58,988 nucleotides of DNA from an uncultured Pelagibacteraceae bacterium (GTDB lineage Bacteria; Pseudomonadota; Alphaproteobacteria; Pelagibacterales; AG-422-B15), in NCBI GenBank assembly GCA_902554325.1, contig CACDOH010000007.1, positions 1 to 58,988 on the forward strand. The letters are read 5' to 3'. The notes under the pieces were generated by a model. That model saw only the letters and a list, made by a program, of their open reading frames with translations, had not been told where the DNA came from and searched no databases. The translations under genes were made by a program, and so were the position numbers. This document shows, piece by piece, positions 1-9,331 of the stretch. Within the stretch, counting starts at the first letter, position 1. Each line of letters begins with the position of its first letter.

Positions 1-1
1 T

Positions 2-1276
2 ATTAATAAGTTTTGCGTTGAGCAAGCTGTGCGGTCAGGGATTGGATTAAATGCTCAAATTAATAAAAAATCTATTTTTGATCGTAAAAATTATTTTTAC
101 CAAGATTTACCTCAAGGATATCAAATATCCCAATTTAAGGATCCTATTGTAGGTAATGGATTTATTGAAATTGAGACAGATGGTCAGTCAAAAAAAGTTG
201 GTATTGAACGGCTGCACCTTGAACAAGATGCAGGAAAGAGTTTGCATGATCAAGATCCAAACCTAACTTTTGTAGATTTAAATCGCTCTGGTATCGCTCT
301 AATGGAAATTGTTTCTATGCCTGATATGAAGTCACCTGAAGAAGCTGTGGAATATGTAAAGAAGGTGCGTTCTATATTGCGTTACCTAGATACTTGTGAT
401 GGCAATATGGAACAAGGTTCATTGAGAGCTGATGTGAATGTATCTGTGAATAAACCAGGGGATGATTTAGGTACAAGGTGTGAGATCAAAAATTTGAATT
501 CGTTTAAATATATTCATTCAGCAATTATTTATGAAGCAAAAAGACAAATTAAATTAATCGAGTCAGGTGAAAATATTATTCAAGAAACTAGGTTGTATAA
601 TATTGACTCTGGAGAAACAAGATCAATGCGATCAAAAGAGGACGCGCATGATTATAGATATTTTCCTGACCCAGATTTATTACCCCTTATTCTTGAGGAT
701 GATTGGATTAAAAAAATAAAAAGTTCCATTCCAGAATTGCCTGATCAGAAAAAAGAAAGATTTATTAGAGAATATAGTCTTAGTGAATATGATTCGAGTG
801 TCATTGTATCTGACAAATCAACAAGTGATTATTATGAAAAGGTTGTTAAAGATCGAAATCCCAAACTTGTTACAACATGGGTAACTAGTGAACTATTTTC
901 TGTTTTAAATAAAAAAAACCTATCTATTGATGAGAGTCCTATATCACCTAATCATTTAGGTGAATTAATTGACAATATTGATAGTGGTAAAATTTCGAGT
1001 CGTCAGGCAAAAGACATATTTGAGGAAATGTGCGAGACAGGAGAAAGTGCTAATAATATTATAAATGAAAAAGGATTGTCTCAGATAAGTGATGAAGGCG
1101 AACTAGAAAAATTAGTTGATAATGTTATATCTTCAAATCCAGAAAATGTTGAAAAGTACAAGAATGGAAAAGATAAACTGTTTGGTTTTTTTGTAGGTGA
1201 GGCTATGAAGCTGTCAAAAGGAAAAGCAAATCCAAAAGTTTTAAATGAGCTTTTAAAAAGTAAATTAAATACTTAG
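2..1276 (+). CDS. gatB: Aspartyl/glutamyl-tRNA amidotransferase subunit B, 5' end missing
   Basis: GatB is the kinase/transferase subunit of GatCAB, which converts misacylated Glu-tRNA(Gln) and/or Asp-tRNA(Asn) to Gln-tRNA or Asn-tRNA in the cytoplasm. The reading frame is open from base 2, and the residues upstream of the GTG at 29 (NKFCVEQAVRSG) continue family homology, so the gene enters the window from the left. The family signatures RKNYFYQDLPQGYQISQ, LHLEQDAGKSLHD and CEIKNLNSFKYI are visible, followed by the helical tail (YqeY-like domain) over roughly the last 140 residues. About 424 codons are present of the roughly 475 usual in the family. It ends 36 bases before tRNA-Ser. gatC and gatA probably lie outside the window. 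The GTG at 29 should not be taken as the true start. Confidence 0.96.
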   Translation: MNKFCVEQAVRSGIGLNAQINKKSIFDRKNYFYQDLPQGYQISQFKDPIVGNGFIEIETDGQSKKVGIERLHLEQDAGKSLHDQDPNLTFVDLNRSGIALMEIVSMPDMKSPEEAVEYVKKVRSILRYLDTCDGNMEQGSLRADVNVSVNKPGDDLGTRCEIKNLNSFKYIHSAIIYEAKRQIKLIESGENIIQETRLYNIDSGETRSMRSKEDAHDYRYFPDPDLLPLILEDDWIKKIKSSIPELPDQKKERFIREYSLSEYDSSVIVSDKSTSDYYEKVVKDRNPKLVTTWVTSELFSVLNKKNLSIDESPISPNHLGELIDNIDSGKISSRQAKDIFEEMCETGESANNIINEKGLSQISDEGELEKLVDNVISSNPENVEKYKNGKDKLFGFFVGEAMKLSKGKANPKVLNELLKSKLNT

Positions 1277-1312
1277 ATTATTTAGAATATTTATAGTACT
1301 AATCTATTTATC

Positions 1313-1406
1313 GGAGAGATGGGTGAGTGGTTGAAACCGGCTCCCTGCTAAGGAGTTGTGCGGGCTTATACCCGTACCGAGGGTTCGAATCCCTCTCTCT
1401 CCGCCA
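1313..1406 (+). tRNA. tRNA-Ser (anticodon GCT)
   Basis: A class II cloverleaf with a long variable arm, as expected for serine. The 7-base acceptor stem GGAGAGA pairs with TCTCTCC; the T arm is GAGGG-TTCGAAT-CCCTC. The anticodon loop carries GCT, which reads AGC/AGU. The discriminator is G and the 3' CCA is encoded in the DNA. It lies between gatB and the convergent lytic transglycosylase gene, whose stop codon starts 10 bases further on. Confidence 0.96.
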
Positions 1407-1415
1407 TATTTTAAC

Positions 1416-3530
1416 TTATATTTGTTTTTTTGTTGGCTTGATAACTGTTTTACCACCTGTGTAGGCTCTATTTAAATTTAAGCTAAGAGTATACTCAACA
1501 GGTAAAAGATCATTCTCAATAAATTCATACACTTGAATATTTTCCATAACTCTTTGCACATAATTTCTTGTTTCTTTAAATGGAATTAATTCTATCCAGT
1601 CTTCGCTTGTAATGTCGTCTTTTCTTGGGTCGCCGTATTTTTTAATCCATCGCGAAACACGAGACTCCCCTGCATTATATGCAGCAAGCGATAATATGTA
1701 TGAACCATTATAATTAGATAGTAGTTTGTCTAAGTAAGCACTTCCTAAAATTACATTATATTTTGGGTCTTCAGTAAGTTTACTTTTTGTATACTCCAAC
1801 TTAAGTCCTTTAGATACTCTCTTTGCAGTGTATGGCATTAATTGCATCAAGCCCTTAGCACCTGCATAACTGCCTGCCTGGGGATCGAATTGACTTTCTT
1901 GCCTGGTGACAGAGTGTATTAAACTTTGAGGTGGAAATATAATTTTATCAAATTTAGGTCTTTCAACTTCAGGAAAACTTAATGGGTCAAGAAGAACATG
2001 ATTATAATATAAAATCTTACCAGCTTGCACTGCAAAATCTTTTCTACCTAACTCGTTTGCAATTCTAACAGACTTAGTCGCAGTATTTAAATCTTCTCGA
2101 TCAGCTAGATCCCATATAAATTTTTTTACGAGTTTCGATTTATCAAATTCATTTAGCAATGAAATAGCAAGGTAGACACTATTAGATATTTCTTGCTTTT
2201 CAGATGAAATATTCTCTTTACTGGTCAGTTTGGGAGAAAATAAAATCTTTTTATTCAGTTTTGATGCTGCAAGCTGGCCATAAAAAGTTAAGCTATATTT
2301 CGAAGCTTTTAAATATTCTTTTTGAGCGTCATCAGTTTTACCCAATGCATCGAGAGATTTCCCCATCCAATAAGCAGCTCTTGCTTTTGAAATTGGTCTC
2401 GAAGATACATCCCAAATTTCTTTGAAATGTAGATATGCAGATTCGGGGTTATCTAAAAAAGTTAGACTTATCCAGCCCGCCATCCATTCTGCTTCAGCTA
2501 TATCTTTATTTTCTTTTAGATCATGGTTTATGGATAATTTGTAAGCTGTATTATACTCATGCCTATCGATGAGTTTTCTTATCAAGAAGTTTTTCTTTGC
2601 CCAAAATTTATCCGGCCTGACTAATTTACTTGAGTCAGTATTGTTAATTTCTAATAAGAGATTCAATGCACTATCATATTTTCTTTTTTTAATTCTCCAA
2701 TGTATCCTGTCATAAACAAGTCCTGGATCAGATTTTAATTGATCTGGAACTTTTTTGATCAAATCATCTACTCCTCCAGCAAAAGAAATTAAACCAATTC
2801 GTGCCTCAAATAATTTTTGATAATCTATATTTACATACTTAACAAGTCTTGATGCAGTTCTATATTTGCCATTCCAAAGAAGCTGCTCGATTCTTTTTTT
2901 ATGATGATTTTCTTCTAAAATCGTTTTAAAGTTTTTTAATATTTGAGATTGTTCTTTTCTTGAGAAGCTCCCATCAGTATAACCTTGAATAATATATTTT
3001 TTCCCTTTTTCAATTTCTCCGTTATTCAAGAGAGCGTTTCCATAATAAATATTGCCCCAACCAGTCTTAGGTTCATTTTTTTTAAAATGGTTTATTATTA
3101 ATTGATGATTTTCTTTGAATGATATTTTTGACTCGCTTTTAATCTTTATTTTTTCAATTTCGGGCCAATCATTATTTTGATCTATGTAATCTAGATAATT
3201 AGTAAAAGTAAGATTATTAGCTCCGTTATAGTATTTTAGCCATTCAAGTGTATCCCTAGCTGTTTCATTTTTAATATTACTTTGTATTCCTATAACTCGA
3301 TCCCACTTATTAGCACCAGCTTTATCAAGTGCCAACTTAAATAATTCAACATCTTTATTGCTAAGAAGTTGAGATAACTCAGGCTGAGTAGGTCTTTTAG
3401 TGGGATAGGAAAAGTTGACTGACTGATAATTAATAAAGCCTATCTCTCTTTTTTGTGGAAAGATTTCAGCATTGGCAAATGAAAGGCTAAAAAAAAAGAA
3501 TGATAATAGTAAAATAAGTTTTTTTTTCAC
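1416..3530 (-). CDS. slt: Soluble lytic murein transglycosylase (Slt70-like)
   Basis: This periplasmic enzyme cleaves the glycan strand of peptidoglycan, releasing 1,6-anhydro-muropeptides. The N terminus is a clear signal peptide (KKK, a hydrophobic run, then SFANA as cleavage site). Residues of about 30-500 form the helical superhelix typical of Slt70, and the catalytic SLT domain occupies about 536-680. It contains SVTRQESQFDP with the likely catalytic Glu near 545, GAKGLMQLMP, and SLAAYNAGESRV. At 704 residues it has normal family length. It is transcribed away from dapA across an 80-base AT-rich gap that must hold both promoters. Confidence 0.93.
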   Translation of the reverse strand: MKKKLILLLSFFFFSLSFANAEIFPQKREIGFINYQSVNFSYPTKRPTQPELSQLLSNKDVELFKLALDKAGANKWDRVIGIQSNIKNETARDTLEWLKYYNGANNLTFTNYLDYIDQNNDWPEIEKIKIKSESKISFKENHQLIINHFKKNEPKTGWGNIYYGNALLNNGEIEKGKKYIIQGYTDGSFSRKEQSQILKNFKTILEENHHKKRIEQLLWNGKYRTASRLVKYVNIDYQKLFEARIGLISFAGGVDDLIKKVPDQLKSDPGLVYDRIHWRIKKRKYDSALNLLLEINNTDSSKLVRPDKFWAKKNFLIRKLIDRHEYNTAYKLSINHDLKENKDIAEAEWMAGWISLTFLDNPESAYLHFKEIWDVSSRPISKARAAYWMGKSLDALGKTDDAQKEYLKASKYSLTFYGQLAASKLNKKILFSPKLTSKENISSEKQEISNSVYLAISLLNEFDKSKLVKKFIWDLADREDLNTATKSVRIANELGRKDFAVQAGKILYYNHVLLDPLSFPEVERPKFDKIIFPPQSLIHSVTRQESQFDPQAGSYAGAKGLMQLMPYTAKRVSKGLKLEYTKSKLTEDPKYNVILGSAYLDKLLSNYNGSYILSLAAYNAGESRVSRWIKKYGDPRKDDITSEDWIELIPFKETRNYVQRVMENIQVYEFIENDLLPVEYTLSLNLNRAYTGGKTVIKPTKKQI

Positions 3531-3610
3531 AAGAATAAGATTGTTGTTTTGAAGGCGAGTATATTTATGATTTATGTTTTTTTAAATAATTAAAAGTGTT
3601 AAAGTAAAGT

Positions 3611-4483
3611 ATGCTTAAAGGTGCCCATACTGCATTAATTACTCCTTTTAAAGGAGGTCAAATAGACGAAGAGTCATTTAGATCATTTATTGACTTTCAA
3701 ATTTCTGAGGGAATACATGGACTTGTTCCTGTTGGTACGACGGGTGAATCACCTACGCTCAGTCATGAAGAGCATAAACTCGCTGTTGAGCTGTGTGTGC
3801 AACAAGCAGATAAAAGAGTTCCAATAATTGCTGGAACAGGATCAAATAATACAGAAGAAGCAATTGATTTAACACGACATGCGGAAAGTGCGGGAGCGGA
3901 TGCCGCTCTGGTTGTAACACCTTATTACAATAAGCCGACTCAAAAAGGCTTATACAGTCATTTTGAGGCTATTAGCAAAAGCACAAAGTTACCTATTATA
4001 ATTTATAATATTCCAGGTAGATCAATTGTTGATATGTCTACTGAAACAATGAAGAGTTTATTTAAGATTGAAAATATAGTTGGAGTTAAAGATGCTACTT
4101 CTAATATACCTAGAGTGTATGAATCTAAAACTGTTATAGGTGAAAACTTCAATCAACTTACTGGAGATGATGCCACAACGCTTGCTTTTATGACTTATGG
4201 TGGACATGGATCAATATCGGTCACATCAAATATTGCACCTAAATTATGTTCCCAATTTATGCAACTTTGTCTGAGTAAAGACTTTGCAGAAGCGGCAAAG
4301 ATAAATGATAAATTGATGCCTCTTCATCATGCTCTTTTTGTTGAGTCGAGCCCTGGACCAGTAAAATATGCGGCATCTAAATTAGGTCTTTGTGGTGAAG
4401 AGATACGGTTGCCCCTTACTTTAATTTCTGATGAGACAAAAGTCTTAGTTGATAAAGCATTAAAACACGCTTCGTTGATATAA
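3611..4483 (+). CDS. dapA: 4-hydroxy-tetrahydrodipicolinate synthase
   Basis: DapA condenses pyruvate with aspartate semialdehyde, the first committed step to diaminopimelate and lysine. The aldolase TIM barrel shows [15 protein letters not shown] with Thr43/Thr44, [14 protein letters not shown], Tyr132 in IIYNIPGR and the Schiff-base lysine near 160 in VGVKDAT. The length of 290 residues is normal. The gene starts a tight run with smpB (2-base gap) and folK. Lysine synthesis beside tmRNA-binding and folate genes seems to reflect genome packing more than shared function, though dapA-smpB adjacency is common in alphaproteobacteria. Confidence 0.97.
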   Translation: MLKGAHTALITPFKGGQIDEESFRSFIDFQISEGIHGLVPVGTTGESPTLSHEEHKLAVELCVQQADKRVPIIAGTGSNNTEEAIDLTRHAESAGADAALVVTPYYNKPTQKGLYSHFEAISKSTKLPIIIYNIPGRSIVDMSTETMKSLFKIENIVGVKDATSNIPRVYESKTVIGENFNQLTGDDATTLAFMTYGGHGSISVTSNIAPKLCSQFMQLCLSKDFAEAAKINDKLMPLHHALFVESSPGPVKYAASKLGLCGEEIRLPLTLISDETKVLVDKALKHASLI

Positions 4484-4485
4484 TC

Positions 4486-4920
4486 TTGCAAATAGCAGTC
4501 CAAAATAGAAAAGCTAGATACAATTACTCTTTTATTGAATTATTTGAGGCTGGCATTCAATTGCAAGGAAGTGAAATTAAATCACTTCGCAATGGCCGAG
4601 TTGAAATCGCTGAATCATACGCGCGTGAAGAGGATAACGAAATATTTTTAATTAACTCTCATTTTTCAAAGTATTCAAATGCATCATACTTAAATCATAT
4701 AGAGAATCGTCCTAGAAAATTATTATTAAATAGAAAAGAAATTCAAAAAATAATTGGCAAGTTAAATAAAGAATCTCTAACTTTAGTGCCTCTTAAAATT
4801 TATTTTAACAAAAAGGGTATCGCAAAACTTGAAATTGCTTTAGCAAAAGGAAAAAAAATATATGATAAAAGGGATGCTAAGAAAAGAAAAGATTGGGTCA
4901 GAGAAAGAAAAAAATTATAA
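4486..4920 (+). CDS. smpB: SsrA (tmRNA)-binding protein
   Basis: SmpB escorts tmRNA to stalled ribosomes for trans-translation. Family blocks are present in order: [52 protein letters not shown] and [13 protein letters not shown], ending in the basic tail that follows the tmRNA on the ribosome. There is no ATG in this reading frame near the N terminus. The best start is TTG at 4486, only 2 bases after the dapA stop and without a convincing Shine-Dalgarno, so translation probably depends on coupling. The 144 residues are slightly shorter than usual at the N terminus. The tmRNA gene itself is not in this window. Confidence 0.94.
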   Translation: MQIAVQNRKARYNYSFIELFEAGIQLQGSEIKSLRNGRVEIAESYAREEDNEIFLINSHFSKYSNASYLNHIENRPRKLLLNRKEIQKIIGKLNKESLTLVPLKIYFNKKGIAKLEIALAKGKKIYDKRDAKKRKDWVRERKKL

Positions 4921-5438
4921 TGATTTATATAATTGGTTTAGGTTCTAATATTCCATCAAAGTATGGGGATAAACTTCAGACATTAAAGTTTGCAATGTTA
5001 GAACTAGAAAAAAATAATATAAAAATATTAAAAAAATCATATTTATATTCATCTGCGCCTCAGAATTTCATATCTGCTGCAGACAATTTTATTAATGCGG
5101 CTATCATGGTTGAAACCATTCAGAAGCCATTGATTTTACTAAATTGTCTAAAGAAGATTGAGCGTATGACAGGCCGAAATGCTTACAAGCAAAATACATC
5201 AAGAACATGTGACTTAGATATATTAATGGCAAAACCATTTATCAATTTCTTTATTAAAGACCATATAAATTATTTAGAAATCCCGCATCCTAAATTAATA
5301 GAGAGAGATTTTGTATTAAGGCCAATGAGCGATATATGTCCTAACTGGGTACATCTAAAAAAAAATAGTACAATTATGAGACTTGCAAAAAGCTTAAGAT
5401 CTAGCAGTAAGCTATATAAGCTTAAGGAATTTCTTTAA
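4920..5438 (+). CDS. folK: 2-amino-4-hydroxy-6-hydroxymethyldihydropteridine pyrophosphokinase
   Basis: FolK transfers pyrophosphate from ATP to hydroxymethyl-dihydropterin in folate synthesis. The N terminus has YIIGLGSNIPSK, the middle has NFINAAIMVET, and the catalytic signature is present as SRTCDLDILMA followed by IPHPKLIERDFVLRPM. I place the start at the ATG of a TAATG overlap with the smpB stop (172 residues). An upstream in-frame TTG at 4893 lies inside smpB and adds non-homologous residues. The rest of the folate pathway is not nearby. Confidence 0.92.
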   Translation: MIYIIGLGSNIPSKYGDKLQTLKFAMLELEKNNIKILKKSYLYSSAPQNFISAADNFINAAIMVETIQKPLILLNCLKKIERMTGRNAYKQNTSRTCDLDILMAKPFINFFIKDHINYLEIPHPKLIERDFVLRPMSDICPNWVHLKKNSTIMRLAKSLRSSSKLYKLKEFL

Positions 5439-5493
5439 TCGGGGAATTATTTAATACTTCACTTCATGAATAATGTATGATTAAAAGTGCATT

Positions 5494-7623
5494 ATGAGCA
5501 AAATCGAACTACTAGATAGATCTGAAAAAAGTAGTTTTGGCCTTAATTCAAAGCTAATTGAGAAGGCTTATCAATTTGCTCTTGAATCTCATAAAAGCCA
5601 AAAAAGATATTCAGGCGATCCATATATTTCTCACCCGGTAGCAGTAGCCGATATTTTACTAAATTTAAAATTAGACACATCAACTATAATCACAGGCTTA
5701 TTGCATGATACGTTAGAAGATACACTCGCAACTGAACATGAAATTAAAGAAAAGTTTGGAGATGAAATAGCTGTTTTAGTAAATGGTGTTACAAAGCTAT
5801 CAAAAATTGAAACTTATACTGAAAATAAATTTCAGGCTGAAAACTTTCGAAAACTTATTCTAGCAATGTCAAAAGATATAAGAGTATTGCTCGTAAAGTT
5901 AGCAGATCGTTTGCACAACATGAGAACTATCCAATTTATTCCTCAAGAAAAAAGAAGACACAGAATAGCATCTGAAACACTTGAAATCTATGCTCCATTA
6001 GCTGGAAGATTAGGTATGCACGAATTTAAGGATGAGTTGGAAGATTTATCATTTCAAATTTTAAATCCATCTGCTTATTCATCTTTATCAACTCGTATAG
6101 AATATTTAAAGAAAGATAAATCCAATCTTACCGACAAGATCAAATCACGAATTGGAGAGTTACTAAGCAAAAACCAAATTGACTATGAAATAATTGGACG
6201 CGAAAAAAAGTTATACTCTGTCTGGAATAAAATGCAAAATAAGCAAGTTGCCTTTAGGCAACTTTCAGATATTTTTGCCTTTAGAATTATAACCAAAAGT
6301 ATTGATGATTGCTATCGAATTTTGGGAATAATACATAATCGCTGGTCTGCAGTCCCCGGTTCCTTTAAAGACTATATTTCCACACCTAAAATAAATAATT
6401 ACCAGTCAATTCATTCAACAATTGTAGGACCAGAAAGACAACGTGTTGAGTTACAAATTAGAACTACAGAAATGGAGGTTGTAGCCGATAAAGGCATCGC
6501 TGCCCATTGGAGTTATAAAGAAAATTATAACCTAATTGATAATTCCTCTTCAGACCCCGTAAATGTGACTTGGCTGAGAGATCTTGTTGAAATACTCGAC
6601 AGCGGTGGGTCATCTGAGGAGTTAATGGAAGCAACTAAATTAGAAATGTTTCAAGATCAGGTATTTTGTTTCACACCAAAAGGAGATTTAATTCATCTTC
6701 CTTCAAATTCAAATTCAATTGATTTTGCATATGCATTACATTCAGAAATTGGGAATAGGTGTGTGGGATCTAAGATTAATGGTAAACCCAAACCATTATA
6801 TACGAAATTACAAAATGGTGATGAAATTGAAATTTTAACTTCTAAAAATCCATCTCCATCAGAAACCTGGGAAAATATTGTCACGACTGCAAAAGCTCAA
6901 TCATCAATAAAAAGATTCTTTAAAAAACAGGAAAAAGATGAGTTTGTAACTTTAGGATTGAAAATCTTACAAAAAATTTTAAAAAAAGATGCAGATATAT
7001 CCACTGCAGAGCTGGAGCGCTATTCAAAGAAATTCAATAGGAAAAACCCTGACGATTTTTTAATATCCATTGGTAAGGGCAATATTAGACCCAGAGAACT
7101 TGAAAAGATAAAATCAAAATCACGATTATCATTTTTCTCTCGATATAGAAAAACGAATCCACTGGGTAAAACTCCTCTCGAAATAAGTGATTTTCAACCA
7201 GGTGTAGCAATTCATTTTGCTGAGTGTTGTTTCCCCCTACCACATGAAAATATTATAGGAATTACATCAGAAGACTCAGGTATCTTCATTCATTCAAATC
7301 AATGTAATGCAATTGATAAAGAATATAAAAAAGAAGATTGGATTTCAGCATCATGGAAAGACGTTGATCCAGAGCAATTTTTTTCTTCTAGAATTAAAGT
7401 TTCTGTGAAAAACGAACCAGGATCACTTGGAACTCTTGCAACTATTGTCGGAACTGAAAAAGGAAATATTACACATTTAAATATATCCGAAAAGGGCGAA
7501 GATTATTTTGATATGATTATTGTAATTGACGTACATGATTTAGCGCATCTTGATAAAATAATTAATGTACTTGTGGAAGTAGAGAATGTGAGTTCAGTAA
7601 ATAGATTATTGCTAGACCTATGA
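5494..7623 (+). CDS. rsh: Bifunctional (p)ppGpp synthetase/hydrolase (RSH)
   Basis: The single long RelA/SpoT homolog typical of alphaproteobacteria makes and degrades the alarmone (p)ppGpp. The hydrolase HD domain is intact, with YISHPVAVA, LLHDTLEDT (HD at residues 71-72) and LADRLHNMRTI. The synthetase domain has LSDIFAFRIITKS, FKDYISTPKINNYQSIHS and VELQIRTTEMEVVADKGIAAHW. A TGS domain (VFCFTPKGDLIHLPSNSNS) and a C-terminal ACT domain (VKNEPGSLGTLATIVGTEKG) follow. The 709 residues are normal length, and both activities look intact. A TATGAT box lies about 13 bases before the ATG, so the leader may be very short. The pyrE start overlaps its stop (ATGA). Confidence 0.96.
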   Translation: MSKIELLDRSEKSSFGLNSKLIEKAYQFALESHKSQKRYSGDPYISHPVAVADILLNLKLDTSTIITGLLHDTLEDTLATEHEIKEKFGDEIAVLVNGVTKLSKIETYTENKFQAENFRKLILAMSKDIRVLLVKLADRLHNMRTIQFIPQEKRRHRIASETLEIYAPLAGRLGMHEFKDELEDLSFQILNPSAYSSLSTRIEYLKKDKSNLTDKIKSRIGELLSKNQIDYEIIGREKKLYSVWNKMQNKQVAFRQLSDIFAFRIITKSIDDCYRILGIIHNRWSAVPGSFKDYISTPKINNYQSIHSTIVGPERQRVELQIRTTEMEVVADKGIAAHWSYKENYNLIDNSSSDPVNVTWLRDLVEILDSGGSSEELMEATKLEMFQDQVFCFTPKGDLIHLPSNSNSIDFAYALHSEIGNRCVGSKINGKPKPLYTKLQNGDEIEILTSKNPSPSETWENIVTTAKAQSSIKRFFKKQEKDEFVTLGLKILQKILKKDADISTAELERYSKKFNRKNPDDFLISIGKGNIRPRELEKIKSKSRLSFFSRYRKTNPLGKTPLEISDFQPGVAIHFAECCFPLPHENIIGITSEDSGIFIHSNQCNAIDKEYKKEDWISASWKDVDPEQFFSSRIKVSVKNEPGSLGTLATIVGTEKGNITHLNISEKGEDYFDMIIVIDVHDLAHLDKIINVLVEVENVSSVNRLLLDL

Positions 7624-8204
7624 AAAATGAAAAAGAAATAATTAGTTTTTTTGAAAATTCTGGAGCTCTACAGCATGGACACTTTATTCTTTCCTCAGGA
7701 AAAAGGTCTAAAATGTATTTTCAATGTTCAAAGCTTTTTGTTAGCCCTAACGATGGTAGAGCTGTTTGTGAAGAACTTAAAATTAAAATACTCAAAACAA
7801 TAGACACTAAAATTGATTGTATAGTTTCACCTGCTTTAGGAGGGGTTTTAGTCGGATATCAACTTGCTCAAACTTTAGGGTGTGATTTCATATTCTATGA
7901 GCGGTCAGAAAATGAATTTGAATTAAGAAGGGGTTTTGATTTAAAAAAAGGAAGCAATATCTTATTCGTTGAAGATGTAATAACTACTGGCAAATCAACG
8001 AAAGAGTGTCTAGATAAAATAAATTTACTGGAAGTAAACTTAAAAGGAATAGCATCAATAGTTGACAGGACTACAGAGGATGTTTTTGAAAATTTTGATA
8101 TTATATCATTGTTAAAGCTTGATATTCCAATATTCGATCCCGAAAACCTTCCTAAAGAATTAGCAAATATTCCAGCAATTAAACCAGGAAGCAGAAAATT
8201 TTGA
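7620..8204 (+). CDS. pyrE: Orotate phosphoribosyltransferase
   Basis: PyrE joins orotate to PRPP to give orotidine monophosphate, the fifth step of UMP synthesis. The type I phosphoribosyltransferase fold shows SGKRSKMYFQC near the N terminus, SPALGGVLVGYQLA, and the PRPP-binding loop VEDVITTGKSTKEC. The 194 residues are slightly short but within the alphaproteobacterial range. Its ATG overlaps the rsh stop by four bases and pdxJ follows after 4 bases, so it is almost certainly co-transcribed and translationally coupled with rsh. Confidence 0.95.
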   Translation: MKNEKEIISFFENSGALQHGHFILSSGKRSKMYFQCSKLFVSPNDGRAVCEELKIKILKTIDTKIDCIVSPALGGVLVGYQLAQTLGCDFIFYERSENEFELRRGFDLKKGSNILFVEDVITTGKSTKECLDKINLLEVNLKGIASIVDRTTEDVFENFDIISLLKLDIPIFDPENLPKELANIPAIKPGSRKF

Positions 8205-8208
8205 TATT

Positions 8209-8946
8209 ATGAATTTGCCAAGGTTAGGAGTAAACATCGATCATGTTGCAACTTTAAGAAATGCAAGGGGAGAGAATTATCCAAGTCCTGTTCAAGCTGC
8301 AAAACTATGTCAAGAATTTGGCGCTGATGGCATTACAGCTCATCTTCGTGAGGATAGAAGGCACATAAAAGATGAAGATATTTTCGAACTTAAAGCAAAT
8401 ATATCATTGCCATTAAACTTTGAAATGGCCCCAACACTAGAAATGCTTGACATAGCATTAAAAGTAAAGCCAAACGCATGTTGTATAGTTCCTGAGAAGC
8501 GAGAAGAAGTAACCACAGAGGGTGGTATAGATGTTAAAAAAAATCATAAGTTACTTCATTCTATTATTCCGAAACTTAAACAGAGCGGTATAAAAGTGTC
8601 ATTATTTGTTGACGCTGATGAAGAGCAAATTATTGCATCAAAAAAAATACAAGCCGATATTGTAGAAATTCACGCAGGAGGGTTTTGCAGAAAAATAGAA
8701 AATTCTCACAATTTTGAAGATGATTTAGGAAGAATAAAAAAGGCCTCTCAATTAGCTGACAATTTAGGATTAGAAGTACATATAGGTCATGGAATTACTT
8801 TTGATTCAATAGTCGAATTGGCAAAAATACCTGAAGTAAAGGAATTTAATATTGGCCATTTTATAATAGCTGAAGCTATATTTTCTGGATTAGGGGAAAC
8901 TGTTAGTAAGCTTAAAGTTCTTATAAAAGAAAATAGAGGCTCATAA
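8209..8946 (+). CDS. pdxJ: Pyridoxine 5'-phosphate synthase
   Basis: PdxJ condenses 1-deoxyxylulose 5-phosphate with 3-amino-2-oxopropyl phosphate, the closing step of the DXP-dependent vitamin B6 pathway. The TIM-barrel family motifs are present: LGVNIDHVATLRNARG at the N terminus, ADGITAHLREDRRHI, CIVPEKREEVTTEGG, SLFVDAD, EIHAGGF and GHGITFDS/FNIGHFIIAEA. The length of 245 residues is typical. The gene is followed with no gap by acpS, an order conserved well beyond alphaproteobacteria. Confidence 0.97.
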   Translation: MNLPRLGVNIDHVATLRNARGENYPSPVQAAKLCQEFGADGITAHLREDRRHIKDEDIFELKANISLPLNFEMAPTLEMLDIALKVKPNACCIVPEKREEVTTEGGIDVKKNHKLLHSIIPKLKQSGIKVSLFVDADEEQIIASKKIQADIVEIHAGGFCRKIENSHNFEDDLGRIKKASQLADNLGLEVHIGHGITFDSIVELAKIPEVKEFNIGHFIIAEAIFSGLGETVSKLKVLIKENRGS

Positions 8947-9327
8947 ATGAAAGGCATTGGCTCAGATTTAATTGATATACGCAGAATAGATAAAACTATA
9001 GCCAGATTTGGTGATCGGTTTAAGAAGAGAATATTTACAGATAATGAAATTAGAAAGTGTGAAAAAACAAAAAAAAGCGCTTCCTGTTACGCAAAGAGAT
9101 TTGCTGCAAAAGAAGCTGCTGCTAAGGCACTAGGCACTGGTTTCCGCAAAGGCGTCTATTGGCGAGATTTAGAGATTGTAAATGAACCATCGGGCAAGCC
9201 GACTCTTGAGTTTCACGGAAAATCGAAATTACATTTATTAAATTTAGTTCAAGACAATGATTATACTATCAATTTGTCAATTACTGACGAATTTCCATAT
9301 GCACAAGCAATTGTAACTATTAATTAA
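8947..9327 (+). CDS. acpS: Holo-[acyl-carrier-protein] synthase
   Basis: AcpS transfers 4'-phosphopantetheine from CoA to a serine of acyl carrier protein, switching on fatty acid synthesis. The N-terminal motif GSDLIDIRRI with the metal-binding Asp, the RFAAKEAAAKALGTGF helix with its catalytic Glu-Lys, and WRDLEIVNEPSGKP are all visible. The length of 126 residues is normal. The ATG follows the pdxJ stop directly, which points to coupled translation. lepB starts 4 bases downstream. Confidence 0.96.
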   Translation: MKGIGSDLIDIRRIDKTIARFGDRFKKRIFTDNEIRKCEKTKKSASCYAKRFAAKEAAAKALGTGFRKGVYWRDLEIVNEPSGKPTLEFHGKSKLHLLNLVQDNDYTINLSITDEFPYAQAIVTIN

Positions 9328-9331
9328 CAAA

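Noticed and set aside
4893-4919. Upstream TTG start for folK
   Set aside because: It would extend FolK into the smpB tail with unrelated residues; the TAATG overlap start at 4920 matches the family N terminus.
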